Of a DNA stretch of 64,000 nt, positions 43,001-51,771 are shown piece by piece (the first letter of the stretch is position 1; the number at the start of each line of letters is the position of its first letter). Origin of the DNA: Alkalihalophilus marmarensis DSM 21297 (GTDB taxonomy: Bacteria > Bacillota > Bacilli > Bacillales > Bacillaceae_D). Below the pieces are notes generated by a model. The model was not told the DNA's origin and did not search any database. It saw only the letters and a list, made by a program, of their open reading frames with translations. Both the position numbers and the translations under genes were made by a program. The stretch is taken from positions 248,001-312,000 of the forward strand of contig NZ_ATAE01000008.1 in the NCBI RefSeq assembly GCF_000474275.2, written 5' to 3'.

Positions 43001-43243
43001 CAGATTTGTTTTTACTAAAAGTGACAGCAATTATGTGGTTACTTGCCTATCTGCAATTGTATATTTTTAAGGCGTTTATGTGGCTATAACGAGCTTTTTG
43101 ACGTGGATCATTGTTTATATGTGTCGATTGCAGAATGAATTCCGCCTGTCTCAATGTATTGCGTCAATTCAACCACGTTATCCGTCGCTGTAGGAACAAA
43201 TTGTATCTCTTTAAAAGATTATTACATCACTCTAATTCAGCAC

Positions 43244-43279
43244 AAAAAGGAACTGCATCCACCTTTGCAGTTCCTTTTT
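43244..43279. terminator. Bidirectional terminator after the anti-sigma gene
   Basis: AAAAAGGAACTGCA pairs with TGCAGTTCCTTTTT around a 7-nt loop. It ends the minus-strand sigma/anti-sigma operon. Confidence 0.9.
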
Positions 43280-43285
43280 AACAAG

Positions 43286-44575
43286 TTATTTAATTGGTAT
43301 CTCCACGCTCAAATCATACTCTTTCATAAAATGCATTCCTTCAATGTGAAGTGCTTCTGCCTCTCCAACTGTTTTGAATACAAGTGTCCGCACCTTCCAC
43401 TCGTACCCGTTTTCATCTGCCGTATACGTTTGATTAAGTGTGGTCGATAAAGGAATTGATGCCTCTTCAGAAATGAGGGTTACTCCGTCTAACAATACAT
43501 CATCTTCTGTAGCTATGATTAGATGAAGCTCGTCTTCTGCTCGATTTATTTCTTTAATCCGCACACTTTTACCATTCAAACCAATCGTTTCACCTATAAA
43601 TGAATCCAAATCAACTCTCTGATTTAAAGCCTCGTATCCTACAAATCTTTTCATTTTCAGTTCCAATGTTTCAAGATTTTCTGGTAATGCATCATATCGA
43701 ATATCAAAGGTATAGCCTCGTATGGCAGAGCTGCTGCTGCTTCCAGAGCGTATAACAGGTTTGCCGTTTGCTATTAGTTCGAGTCCCGCGAAATCCTGAT
43801 TCAATCTTCCATAATTATCTACATTCAATTTCCCTTCAATAAACGTACTAGTCGGGGTGGCTGTTATTGATGTAAAGGTTATTTGTCCTTGGTCCACTTT
43901 AAGTGTTTCATTGATCGGCTGCTTGAGTTGTGTTTGCATCGCTAGGTTAGGGTTATACGGAAATGTTATCTTTTTCTCGATTAAAGGTGAATCTTCAATA
44001 TATTCATGTAAAGTAAGTGTCAGATTTTTCGCAAAGCCGCTGACTGGGTCAAATCTCATCAGGCCTTTTATTTCTGTTTGATTCTCATTAAATGTGGAAG
44101 TCCCGCTGCTTGCATTTGAATTGGTTAGAAAGCCGCTGATATGATGAAGATGAAGCATGTGAATGGACTCCTCATCTAATCCTTCTTCATTTGAAACGGT
44201 GTAATACATTATGAGTTGGTTCGCATCAGTCATCACACCATCAATCGTCAGGATAGAGCCGTCCTCTAAAACGATTTGTTCATCAACATTTTGCCCCATT
44301 CCTGCTTCATTTAACTGATTCAATGTGCCAGAATTAAGGTCGTCAAACCCTAACAATTTCTTTCCGTAATAAGCAAAACCATTAAACTGATAACCTATAA
44401 GTACTATAAAAAAGAGTGCTGCAGCTGAGAGCCTCCACATCAGCTTCAAAGGTTTTGCTTTTTTAGGAGGTATGGTAGATAGAGCATCCCGCAGCCTTCC
44501 TTCTAAATCAGGCGGTGCTGTGGTAGATTGTAACTCTTTTTTTCTCTCTGATAATTGTTTTTCTAATTCATTCAT
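43286..44575 (-). CDS. DUF4179 anti-sigma-factor-like membrane protein
   Basis: 429 aa. A cytoplasmic N-terminus of about 45 residues with LEKQLSERKKELQ and PPDLEGRLRDAL precedes one membrane helix (MWRLSAAALFFIVLIGYQFNG), and then a large outside domain of beta segments starting at the DUF4179 motif LNSGTLNQLNEAGMGQNVDEQI. This is the layout of anti-sigma factors paired with ECF sigmas. Its ATG lies inside the sigma gene, overlapping it by 8 bases. It would hold the sigma factor at the membrane until a wall or envelope signal arrives. Confidence 0.86.
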   Translation of the reverse strand: MNELEKQLSERKKELQSTTAPPDLEGRLRDALSTIPPKKAKPLKLMWRLSAAALFFIVLIGYQFNGFAYYGKKLLGFDDLNSGTLNQLNEAGMGQNVDEQIVLEDGSILTIDGVMTDANQLIMYYTVSNEEGLDEESIHMLHLHHISGFLTNSNASSGTSTFNENQTEIKGLMRFDPVSGFAKNLTLTLHEYIEDSPLIEKKITFPYNPNLAMQTQLKQPINETLKVDQGQITFTSITATPTSTFIEGKLNVDNYGRLNQDFAGLELIANGKPVIRSGSSSSSAIRGYTFDIRYDALPENLETLELKMKRFVGYEALNQRVDLDSFIGETIGLNGKSVRIKEINRAEDELHLIIATEDDVLLDGVTLISEEASIPLSTTLNQTYTADENGYEWKVRTLVFKTVGEAEALHIEGMHFMKEYDLSVEIPIK

Positions 44576-45104
44576 TCACTGCACCCCCTGCTTGCCTTCT
44601 AAGTTTTTTTAACCCCTCTGCCACTCTTGATTTGACTGTACCTACTGGAGCATTTGTGATCTTGGCAATCGTTTGATAATCCAGATCATGAAAGTACTTT
44701 AGTTCAATTGCTTCTCTTTGATGTTCATTGATATGGCTTAATAATTCTTGAATATCAAGCTGCTGTTCAATTTGGAAATAGGAATGTTGAATTTCTGCAG
44801 CTTGATCCTCTGCCTCTTGCCAATCATCTATCAATACCATTTTCTTTCTCTTTGTTAGTGATGTTTTACAATGATTAACTAATATGGTTTTACTCCAACT
44901 GTAGAAAGTCTCGTTTTTCTGAAGTTGTTCAATCTTCTCATAAAGAATAACAATCATTTCTTCCATTGCATCCATTGCATCATGCTCATTCCCCATATAA
45001 GAGTATGCGAGGCGGTAGAAATCATCGTTTCTGGCCATAATTAATTGAACTAATGCTTCCTTATTACCTTTTTTTGCTTTTGCTACAAGTTTCTTAACAT
45101 TCAT
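44568..45104 (-). CDS. ECF-type RNA polymerase sigma factor
   Basis: About 178 aa. Region 2 reads ALVQLIMARNDDFYRLAYSYMGNEHDAMDAMEEMIV, region 4 reads INEHQREAIELKYFHDLDYQTIAKITNAPVGTVKSRVAEGLKKL with its HTH. The ATG (MNVKKLV) follows AGAGGTGAAGGA; the upstream extension is not needed. Co-transcribed with the anti-sigma gene. A candidate autoregulatory promoter sits just upstream. Confidence 0.92.
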   Translation of the reverse strand: MNVKKLVAKAKKGNKEALVQLIMARNDDFYRLAYSYMGNEHDAMDAMEEMIVILYEKIEQLQKNETFYSWSKTILVNHCKTSLTKRKKMVLIDDWQEAEDQAAEIQHSYFQIEQQLDIQELLSHINEHQREAIELKYFHDLDYQTIAKITNAPVGTVKSRVAEGLKKLRRQAGGAVNE

Positions 45105-45124
45105 TCCTTCACCTCTCTCACTAC

Positions 45125-45153
45125 TATGACTCACACAGCAGGTGAAAAGTTCA
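45125..45153 (-). promoter_or_regulatory. Candidate ECF-type promoter of the sigma/anti-sigma operon
   Basis: Minus-strand TGAACTTTT (45145-45153), 14 bases, GTCATA (45125-45130). The GAAC-containing -35 with a GTC-containing -10 resembles autoregulated ECF promoters. The gap to the start of the sigma gene is about 20 bases. Confidence 0.45.
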
Positions 45154-45176
45154 TTTTTTTCTAAAAAAATTCAATA

Positions 45177-45203
45177 TAAAAAGCCCTTCATACGTGAAGG
45201 GCT
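45177..45203 (-). terminator. Terminator of the 45209-45614 gene
   Basis: AGCCCTTCA / TGAAGGGCT stem with a 4-nt loop and a TTTTTATATT tail on the minus strand. It lies six bases past the frameshift-corrected stop. Confidence 0.87.
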
Positions 45204-45208
45204 GATCA

Positions 45209-45614
45209 TTATTCGATTTCTTCCCACACAATTTCGATTCCCCATTTTGAAGCGAGCTTTTTTTAACTCTTCTTCATAATATAGATAGCTTTCGTCAGCC
45301 GCAACAAACAATTTATCTGAATCCTCATTGCCTAAAAGCCAGCTCTCATTTGCTTCTATTAATAGCTCAAATGCTTGCGGCAGCATTGCATGTACATTAA
45401 GAAGCTCGTCATTTGAATAGTTGCTTCGTAGTTCCTCCGATTGAGAGACTAATTGTTCGAGTGAGGGAAGCAGCTTCTCTTCAGTGAAAAGAGCTAATTC
45501 TTCTGGATCATCAATGTCCATTTCCTCCTGTATCAGCATCAGATATTCATCTGTAATTCCTTCTGTTTCTTCTAAATAGTTGGTCAAACGATTAAAGCGA
45601 TTATATCTTTTCAC
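45209..45614 (-). CDS. Hypothetical acidic protein with a likely poly-A frameshift near its end
   Basis: About 130 aa, acidic and helical, with YNRFNRLTNYLEETEGITDE near the start and LPQAFELLIEANESWLL in the middle. As it stands the frame runs on through a terminator to 45171. Removing one A from the run of seven at 45259-45265 gives the C-terminus EELKKLASKWGIEIVWEEIE and a stop at 45209, just before the terminator. This fit makes a one-base slip very likely, real or from sequencing. The start is uncertain: the GTG at 45614 lies one base past GGAGG. Function unknown. Confidence 0.6.
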
Positions 45615-45694
45615 CCCTCCTAAATTCTGCTTCTTTTCTACATATTCTACCAAAAGGAACAATAAACCTTTGAATTTTTCAAGGAATTTTCTTC

Positions 45695-46237
45695 TTATCT
45701 AATCTTATTAAATAGGTGCTCGATCGTCTGCAAATGATTGCTATCACTAGTTATTTCATATTGATCAAAATATGTTTCATTCATGTAATAAGTAGTTGTC
45801 TTTGTCTGATATTGTCTATCCCCTATTTCATTTGTAATGAAAAAAGTGATTGAGTACTCTAGGGGATGCTCATAATGTCGAGTTTCTTTTAACGTCATTT
45901 GATCTAAGTCAGATAAAATTCTCTCGATTGTGTCCTCTTCAAATACGGTAATGCTTATGCCTTCATCATCATGGTCACCCGCTGTGGTATAAGCTGAGAT
46001 TTCAATTTTATCAATCGTAGAATTCTGATTTATATGATTGGAAAATTCAGCAGAGAAGCTAGGGTATGGAGCTTGATTGACAATAATGATTCCGCTTAAG
46101 ACTATGAGCCCCACTGCTGCTCCTAACACATATCGATTCTTAATAAACATACTGAATAAAATAGTTAATCCCAAAACAGCAGCTATTGCTAATATAAAGG
46201 GAAACACAGTCCAAGTCAGATCAAAAAACAGGTTCAT
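45695..46237 (-). CDS. Membrane-anchored protein of unknown function
   Basis: 180 aa. Two N-terminal membrane helices (about 10-32 and 37-54) are followed by a soluble extracytoplasmic or cytoplasmic domain of about 120 residues rich in Thr, Glu and aromatic residues (IEISAYTTAGDHDDEGISITVFEED). ATG after AGGAGTGAG. Monocistronic. No family recognised. Confidence 0.65.
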   Translation of the reverse strand: MNLFFDLTWTVFPFILAIAAVLGLTILFSMFIKNRYVLGAAVGLIVLSGIIIVNQAPYPSFSAEFSNHINQNSTIDKIEISAYTTAGDHDDEGISITVFEEDTIERILSDLDQMTLKETRHYEHPLEYSITFFITNEIGDRQYQTKTTTYYMNETYFDQYEITSDSNHLQTIEHLFNKIR

Positions 46238-46274
46238 AAGTCACTCACTCCTCTTTGTTATAACTTATATCAAA

Positions 46275-46310
46275 ATAAAAAGACGACAAACGTTTAATGT
46301 TGTCGTCTTC
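46275..46310 (-). terminator. Terminator of the symporter operon
   Basis: AAGACGACA / TGTCGTCTT stem with a 12-nt loop and a TTTTTATTTTG tail on the minus strand; about 90 bases past the last stop. Confidence 0.82.
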
Positions 46311-46399
46311 CATTCTATTTAAATGTTGAAGGTATGTTAAGTCCTTTGATATATTCCCTGATTTATTAATATTCTTACCAAGTATAAAGAATGTCTTAA

Positions 46400-46642
46400 C
46401 TAAACATTTTCAGATCGCTTTTTCTCTAAAAAATATTCAACCCATGGACGAGCGGCGGTATATATACCGGCGGTTACTAACCAGATAAATGCAAGATAGG
46501 TCCAGCCTTGAAAGAATTGCAGGCTATAATTATAACCTGTTACAAACATCACTCCCGGGAAAGCAAATATGAGTATAAATGTTAACGCCAGAGCCCAGCG
46601 AGTACACAGCTTTGCATCTTTAATCAGCTGCTTATCATTCAT
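46400..46642 (-). CDS. Small membrane partner of the sodium:solute symporter
   Basis: 80 aa with two membrane helices (WALALTFILIFAFPGVMFVTG and GWTYLAFIWLVTAGIYTAA) and charged ends. This resembles the small membrane protein genes that accompany SSS transporters in Bacillus and other bacteria. Its ATG is two bases after the symporter stop, with GGAGG inside the symporter tail. Probably needed for assembly or activity of the transporter (inference). Confidence 0.72.
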   Translation of the reverse strand: MNDKQLIKDAKLCTRWALALTFILIFAFPGVMFVTGYNYSLQFFQGWTYLAFIWLVTAGIYTAARPWVEYFLEKKRSENV

Positions 46643-46644
46643 TT

Positions 46645-48189
46645 TTACACAACCTCCTTCTTAGCAACAACAATTAATTCTTCTTGTTCATCATCAAAGC
46701 TTTTGAATGAATCTTTCATTGCTTCAAAGTCAAATTGTTCATTGGACATAAGCGCATGGCCGATTGAAATGACACCGCTGACGATAAAGACAGTCAGGTT
46801 GCCGAACAGCATAGAATGAAGATGGCCAAGTGATTCAACATTTATTGCACCATGCATCACATATGCAGAAACATTCCAGACAGTCACTCCTGAGACCATA
46901 CCGAGTAATGCTCCCCAGAAACAGCCATTATTCGTTGCTCGCTTCCATAATAGACCGATCGTTAATGGAATGACGGCTCCACTAACAAAGATTCCCATTG
47001 CCATATAGACAAAACCAAGGCCTATACCGATACTAAATAGCAATACAGAAAAGACACCCATCGCTAAACCGAAACTTAACGTAACGATGCGAGATACTTT
47101 TAAAGTCTTTGCGCTGCTTGCTAACGGGTTTATTGATTTACGGTAAATATCTGTGACAATAATATTCGTAATGGCTGTTAATTCAGCAGCTCCTGTTGAC
47201 ATGACAGCCATAAACAGCATCACTAAAAATAAAATTGAGCCAACCGTTCCTAGTACATGAGCTGCCATTAACGGTGCTGATGCATCCGGGTCCCCTACAT
47301 TTAAACCTAAGCCAGCAGCGGTTACACCGAGGAATGTAGCTATAGCAAATGGAATAGAAAACCAAGCAATCCCACCGTAAATATATGCTTTAGAAGCAGC
47401 ACTGTCCTTACTCGCAATGGCTCGCTGCCAGTAAGACTGATCAACAAATACTGTTCCGAAGTTTCCTATTATGTTGATCATTCCAAATAATAAACCTGGA
47501 ATCGACGCCATTGTCAGCATTTGCTGTGATTCAGGAAGAGAACGTAACCCCTCATATACGGTTTGAACCCCAAATTGCATATAAACCGCAGCAGCAAAAA
47601 TCGTTAGGATAACAAAAATCATAACTGTGTTTAAATAATCGGCAATAAATGAAGCTTTCAACCCGCCAATCATAGTATAGATGGTAAAAGTTAATGGAAT
47701 TAAAAAGGCAGCTATGTAAATATTCATTCCAGTTAATGAGTTAAGAGCAATCGCCCCTCCTAAAATAACCATGGATGTCACAATAATGTTGGTCATTAAA
47801 GCAAAGACCATCATTAATTTATGATTTTTCTTGTCAAAACGTTTTCCGATAAATTCAAGAAATGTGTGGGCTTTAGGTGCTTTACGTTTTAAGTGAATCG
47901 CAACGATGGCAAATAATAATACTTGAATACAGGCCCCAGCTGCATACCAATAAGGTCCGCTGATTCCGTATTGAAAGCCTGTCGAAGAGGACATCATTAA
48001 TGTGGCTGCCCATGTCCAAGCGGCAATAATAGATGCGCTTGCCAGCCCTACACCCACATTTCTACCTGCCGTGCTGAATTGTTCTGCTGTCATAGCAGTC
48101 TTTCGTCTGCGCTGCATTACAATGGTCAAGATGGTAAAAAAACTACCAAAAATGAATAAAATCAAATACCCCGTGGACGTTGATAACAT
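46645..48189 (-). CDS. Sodium:solute symporter, SSS family
   Basis: 514 aa, about thirteen membrane segments. SSS signatures include FSTAGRNVGVGLASASIIAAWTWAATLM at the N-terminus, TMIGGLKASFIADYLNTVMIF near residue 175 and VMLFMAVMSTGAAELTAITNIIVTDIY near 330. The arrangement is near the urea (DUR3-like) subgroup of transporters. The ATG (MLSTST) follows GGAGGAGAG; the upstream frame to 48219 is unneeded. First gene of a two-gene operon. Substrate uncertain: urea, proline or a carboxylate. Confidence 0.9.
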   Translation of the reverse strand: MLSTSTGYLILFIFGSFFTILTIVMQRRRKTAMTAEQFSTAGRNVGVGLASASIIAAWTWAATLMMSSSTGFQYGISGPYWYAAGACIQVLLFAIVAIHLKRKAPKAHTFLEFIGKRFDKKNHKLMMVFALMTNIIVTSMVILGGAIALNSLTGMNIYIAAFLIPLTFTIYTMIGGLKASFIADYLNTVMIFVILTIFAAAVYMQFGVQTVYEGLRSLPESQQMLTMASIPGLLFGMINIIGNFGTVFVDQSYWQRAIASKDSAASKAYIYGGIAWFSIPFAIATFLGVTAAGLGLNVGDPDASAPLMAAHVLGTVGSILFLVMLFMAVMSTGAAELTAITNIIVTDIYRKSINPLASSAKTLKVSRIVTLSFGLAMGVFSVLLFSIGIGLGFVYMAMGIFVSGAVIPLTIGLLWKRATNNGCFWGALLGMVSGVTVWNVSAYVMHGAINVESLGHLHSMLFGNLTVFIVSGVISIGHALMSNEQFDFEAMKDSFKSFDDEQEELIVVAKKEVV

Positions 48190-48337
48190 AAACTCTCCTC
48201 CAATTTTTTTAATCGTCATACCGCTCTTTAAAATGTCTGATAATTTAAAATTCTTCTGATGGAGTTTAGTATACGAACGATTAGAAGTTTATTCAAATGA
48301 TGTGTTAGGTTTCGTAACATGGTTTTTTTGTGCTAAT

Positions 48338-48370
48338 AAAAATAACGGTGCTAGAATTCAGCACCGTTAC
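48338..48370 (-). terminator. Terminator downstream of the 75-aa membrane protein gene
   Basis: TAACGGTGCT / AGCACCGTTA stem with a 7-nt loop and a TTTTTATTAG tail on the minus strand. Confidence 0.85.
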
Positions 48371-48455
48371 GTTTCATAAATCCTTATTTAATTATGACTC
48401 CCTGATATCGAAAAACTTGTTGTATGGATACAAAAATATTCCTATGTATACACCT

Positions 48456-48683
48456 CTAGGATAAATAATCTTTAAAACGATCCATATTCATGTAGAAAAC
48501 AACGGATAATATAAGGAATAAGATCGGAGAAACCAAAAGTACGAGAAAAAAGATACCAAGCCCTGAAGGAAACCCTACACTTGGAGACATAAAGGAAAGA
48601 ATGAGATTCTCCCCAATCAGCACAAGGATACAAAGGAGCATGGTTGTTAGAAAAGCAGCAAATACAGATTGAATCAATTTCAT
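48456..48683 (-). CDS. Small two-helix membrane protein
   Basis: 75 aa with two long hydrophobic segments (about residues 4-32 and 40-67) and a short polar tail NMDRFKDYLS. The start is an ATG 9 bases after GAAAGGG; a longer frame to 48716 exists. Single gene with its own terminator. No family recognised. Confidence 0.6.
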   Translation of the reverse strand: MKLIQSVFAAFLTTMLLCILVLIGENLILSFMSPSVGFPSGLGIFFLVLLVSPILFLILSVVFYMNMDRFKDYLS

Positions 48684-48859
48684 AAATAAACGCCCTTTCA
48701 GCTTAGACAGGGACATATATACACCCTTATTTTCTATTAAAGCGACATAATGCCCTTATTAATAATCAATACTTTAACCCTAACAAAAAAATACAATAAT
48801 TCAATGGGGATTTTTACTAATTGGTTTTTTATACCTTAATTTATAAGAATTTTCATATG

Positions 48860-48912
48860 AACAAACCCTTAAAGCTAGCAGGAATGTATCCTGTCTAGCG
48901 TTTAAGGGTTCT
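48860..48912. terminator. Long hairpin downstream of the Sda-like gene
   Basis: AACCCTTAAA pairs with TTTAAGGGTT, and inside it GCTAGCAGGA pairs with TCCTGTCTAGC, a stem of about 20 bp in all. T-tail on the minus strand is weak (GGGTTTGTTC). Confidence 0.65.
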
Positions 48913-48969
48913 AATTTTATTGGTTAATTTAATGATGCAAAATATGGGCTTGAGCTTTTAGGTATAACC

Positions 48970-49137
48970 CTACTTCAAATCTTCTTTATAAATTCCACGT
49001 ATTTCAAGTTCCTCTTCTATTAAGGAAATAAATGTATGATCAAGACCTTTTTTCAGGGACATATGATGTGCTTCTAATAAGAAGTCATCACTGAAATTTT
49101 CGAAAAATCTTCTAGAATACTCTTCATTATTAAACAT
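48970..49137 (-). CDS. Sda-like sporulation checkpoint protein
   Basis: 55 aa. FSDDFLLEAHHMSLKKGLDH and then FISLIEEELEIRG align with Sda of B. subtilis (LSDELLIES...DFIELIENEIKRR), a helical hairpin that binds histidine kinase KinA and blocks the phosphorelay when DNA is damaged. An extra N-terminal stretch of about 18 residues is present. ATG (MFNNEEY) is 9 bases after GGAG; the upstream TTG at 49152 overlaps that site. 28 bases downstream of a winged-helix-like gene and probably co-transcribed. Confidence 0.7.
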   Translation of the reverse strand: MFNNEEYSRRFFENFSDDFLLEAHHMSLKKGLDHTFISLIEEELEIRGIYKEDLK

Positions 49138-49165
49138 GTATGTTAGCTCCAACTCCCTTGTAACC

Positions 49166-49888
49166 CTAGATATACTGAAGATTCTTGGTGCTTGGCCATT
49201 TTATAATATGTTCAAATGATTGTTCTAGTTCTTGCAGATGAAGAATTCCGTTCTCTATTTCCTTATAAGCTGCTGTTCGATAGGTGCTCCAAGCAATGTT
49301 TTTAGCTTGATGGTAAACAAATGAAGCAGCGGAAGCACCTTCTATTCGATTGATATACTCATTTTCTTCTAATAGAAGCACATATCTTTTTACTGTAGGT
49401 GTAGTGGTATGAAATCCATACAGCCTTTTAATTTTCTTTTCAATTTCCGTGATCTTTAACGGCACCTCTTCATTTTTAAAGATCAGTAAAATATAAAAAG
49501 GAATAACATGAGCATAATTAAGATATTGAGACATAAATGCATAATTCGTAAGCTTACTCACCCTGGCACGTTTTGACTCAAGTAAAGGCTTGAGGGTATG
49601 AATATGCCTTTTTATTTCTTCTGTCCAAACGGTGGCCTGAGTTATAAGATATTTACGGCCGATGGGGGTTAGTCGATAGGATTGATTTCCTGACGAACTC
49701 CCATAGGCTGGTTCTATGTACCCTTGATTTAATAACGATATATAACAGGATTTTTCAATTTTAGGTGAAGGCGGCTGCAGAAATGTGGATGAACTACTCT
49801 GATACAAATTCACGTAAAAGGTTGATCCAAAGGCGACTTTAGCTAGGACAAAGTATCTTTGAAGCCTTCTTACTTGTAGATTTTCCAT
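49166..49888 (-). CDS. Hypothetical protein, possibly winged-helix regulator
   Basis: 240 aa. Two stretches resemble winged helices of PadR or MarR type: KIEKSCYISLLNQGYIEPAYG with YRLTPIGRKYL near residue 43-80, and ITEIEKKIKRLYGFHTTTPT with VKRYVLLLEENEYINRI near 145-180. Between them lies a helical segment. DNA binding is a guess from that pattern. ATG after AGGAGAGGGG. It precedes the Sda-like gene in one operon. Confidence 0.55.
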   Translation of the reverse strand: MENLQVRRLQRYFVLAKVAFGSTFYVNLYQSSSSTFLQPPSPKIEKSCYISLLNQGYIEPAYGSSSGNQSYRLTPIGRKYLITQATVWTEEIKRHIHTLKPLLESKRARVSKLTNYAFMSQYLNYAHVIPFYILLIFKNEEVPLKITEIEKKIKRLYGFHTTTPTVKRYVLLLEENEYINRIEGASAASFVYHQAKNIAWSTYRTAAYKEIENGILHLQELEQSFEHIIKWPSTKNLQYI

Positions 49889-50254
49889 ATACTTGACCCC
49901 TCTCCTAATTTAATCATTAAATGACAGTAATGATGATTATACCTCAGGAAGCTTATTATTTATCTACCCAAATTCAAGTGAAGCAAACCCATTAGAACCA
50001 CCTTTTTCCAATTCTATTTAAATTTTCAGTTTATAGATGTATCTTATAAAAGCATATCAAACATGTCTATACAATTGGTATCCATTTCAGCTCCGAGATT
50101 CGACCTTTCAAACAACGTTTACTCCTTTTTATTCCGCTTTTTCCCCATTTCAACTAATAACAATAATGGTCCTGATTCTTATCGTTCTATCCATTTAAAT
50201 GAAGTAATTTAGCTGATATTGGGGATACTATGGGCAGGAATGGAGGGAATTAAA
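49889..50254. other. Intergenic region without genes
   Basis: About 365 bases between divergent genes. No small ORF with a ribosome site, repeat or terminator stands out. The end carries the GGAGGG site for the DUF3231 gene. Confidence 0.55.
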
Positions 50255-51274
50255 GTGAAGAATGATAAAGAACTTAGGTTAACTTCTTCTGAGTTAATGA
50301 ACTTGTGGACACAATATTTAAATGATTCAGCTGCCTCTCAAGTTCTCCGTTATTACTTGAAGCATGTAGAGGATGAAGAAGTAAAGAAAGTACTTACAAA
50401 GGCGTTAAACAGTACCACATCACACGTAGAATTTATTGAAAAGCTATATAAAAAAGAAGGTATTGCTAAGCCTATAGGTTTTTCTGAAAACGATTTAGTA
50501 ATGGGTGCACCTAGATTGTTTTCAGATACGTTTTATATTTATTACCTTCTACATCTATCCACATTAGGAATGGCTGCTGGCGGGGTTGTCGTAAGCACTT
50601 CTAGCCGTACAGACATTGTAGAATTTTTCAGGAAAGTAACTCAGGATGCAGAGGATCTTCACTGTTTAATTAAAGAAGTGACAAAAGCAAAAGGTATACA
50701 TAACAGGCCCCCTTACATTCCGTATCCTAAAGAAGCTGTGATGGTAGAGGATCAAGATTATTTAGGAAGCATGTTCGGTAAACAAAGGCCTCTTAATACA
50801 GTTGAATTAACTCACATCTTTACGAATATACAAACGAATATAATAGGTAAGACGTTAATGATTGGGTTCTCACAGGTGTGTCATTCTGATAAATTACGCA
50901 GCTATATCTTACGTGGGAAAGACATTGCTAATAAGCAGGTAGCTATTTTTAGAAAGCTGCTTGAAACAAATGATATTCCTGTTCCAAGTCCATGGGATTC
51001 TGCTGTAACTGAATCAACAGTTGCCCCTTTCTCTGATAAACTAATGCTGTTTCACATTACAGCGATGTCCGCTGCGGGAATAGGTAATTACGGCGCAGCA
51101 ATGGCTGCTAGTCCTAGAAAAGATATTGGACTCAAATACGCTAGGTTATTAATGGAAATCTCTCTTTATGCTGAGGACGGTGCCAATTTAATGATTGAGA
51201 ATGGCTGGTTAGAACAACCCCCACAAGTACCGGACCGCAATGAATTGGCTAGTAAGTCAAAAGGGTATGAATAA
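50255..51274 (+). CDS. DUF3231 family protein
   Basis: About 339 aa. Two ferritin-like helical halves: LTSSELMNLWTQYLNDSAAS to HVEFIEKLYKKEG, and VELTHIFTNIQTNIIGKTLM to LLMEISLYAEDGANLMIENGWLEQPP. This is the DUF3231 pattern, and some members are found in spores of Bacillus. The GTG is 8 bases after GGAGGG; an ATG at 50219 is farther upstream. Overlaps the next plus-strand gene by 8 bases. Confidence 0.83.
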   Translation: MKNDKELRLTSSELMNLWTQYLNDSAASQVLRYYLKHVEDEEVKKVLTKALNSTTSHVEFIEKLYKKEGIAKPIGFSENDLVMGAPRLFSDTFYIYYLLHLSTLGMAAGGVVVSTSSRTDIVEFFRKVTQDAEDLHCLIKEVTKAKGIHNRPPYIPYPKEAVMVEDQDYLGSMFGKQRPLNTVELTHIFTNIQTNIIGKTLMIGFSQVCHSDKLRSYILRGKDIANKQVAIFRKLLETNDIPVPSPWDSAVTESTVAPFSDKLMLFHITAMSAAGIGNYGAAMAASPRKDIGLKYARLLMEISLYAEDGANLMIENGWLEQPPQVPDRNELASKSKGYE

Positions 51275-51737
51275 AAAAGTAGAAGCGGTTGCCTGGAACT
51301 TGTTTTTTCCGGGTCTTGCTCAAATAACAGTGACAAAAAGGTTAGGAAAAGGAGTCTTTTTCTTTTTACTCGCCCTGCTTATCAATATAAACGCTAGAAT
51401 CAATGATATCGTCATTTTAAGTTTTAAAGGTGAGACGCAAAGGGCTGTTGAGACAACAGACTATCAGTGGCTCTTGTTTTACTCCTGCTTATATTTTTTT
51501 GCTTTATGGGATGGGTATCGTGAATGCGGAGGAATAAAAGAATCGTATGCTTTTATTCCATTTGTATTTTCAGGTTATATGGTGACGATCGGTATTGTTT
51601 TTTCTCCAAGTATACATCTATCAGGCTTTTTATTAGGTCCGTTATGGCTCCCTGTTATTGTTGCGGTCATTAGTTTTTTGATAGGAATGTTGCTGCGAAC
51701 GATTATATTGAATGTCATTGAAAAACGGCCGGGTTAG
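51267..51737 (+). CDS. Membrane protein of unknown function
   Basis: 156 aa with about four membrane segments and an N-terminus MNKKVEAVAWNLFFPGLAQI that resembles the amphipathic entry of TM2-like proteins. Start ATG is inside the end of the DUF3231 gene (TATGAATAA overlap), so it is probably coupled. Ends in a hairpin. Unknown role, maybe paired with the DUF3231 protein. Confidence 0.68.
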   Translation: MNKKVEAVAWNLFFPGLAQITVTKRLGKGVFFFLLALLININARINDIVILSFKGETQRAVETTDYQWLLFYSCLYFFALWDGYRECGGIKESYAFIPFVFSGYMVTIGIVFSPSIHLSGFLLGPLWLPVIVAVISFLIGMLLRTIILNVIEKRPG

Positions 51738-51749
51738 ATTCCCGGCCGC
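51721..51749 (-). terminator. Terminator of the 53-aa membrane protein gene
   Basis: CGGCCGGG / CCCGGCCG stem with a 7-nt loop, followed by TTTTTCAATG on the minus strand. It overlaps the 3' end of the convergent plus-strand gene. Confidence 0.82.
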
Positions 51750-51771
51750 CTCTATGGTAAGGTCTGCCCTT

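Noticed and set aside
43159-43190. Possible third copy of the dispersed repeat (ATTGCGTCAATTCAACC)
   Set aside because: Only the first block is partly alike and the second block is missing, so the match may be chance.
43154-43450. 98-codon plus-strand frame
   Set aside because: No ribosome site, crosses a terminator and overlaps the anti-sigma gene on the other strand.
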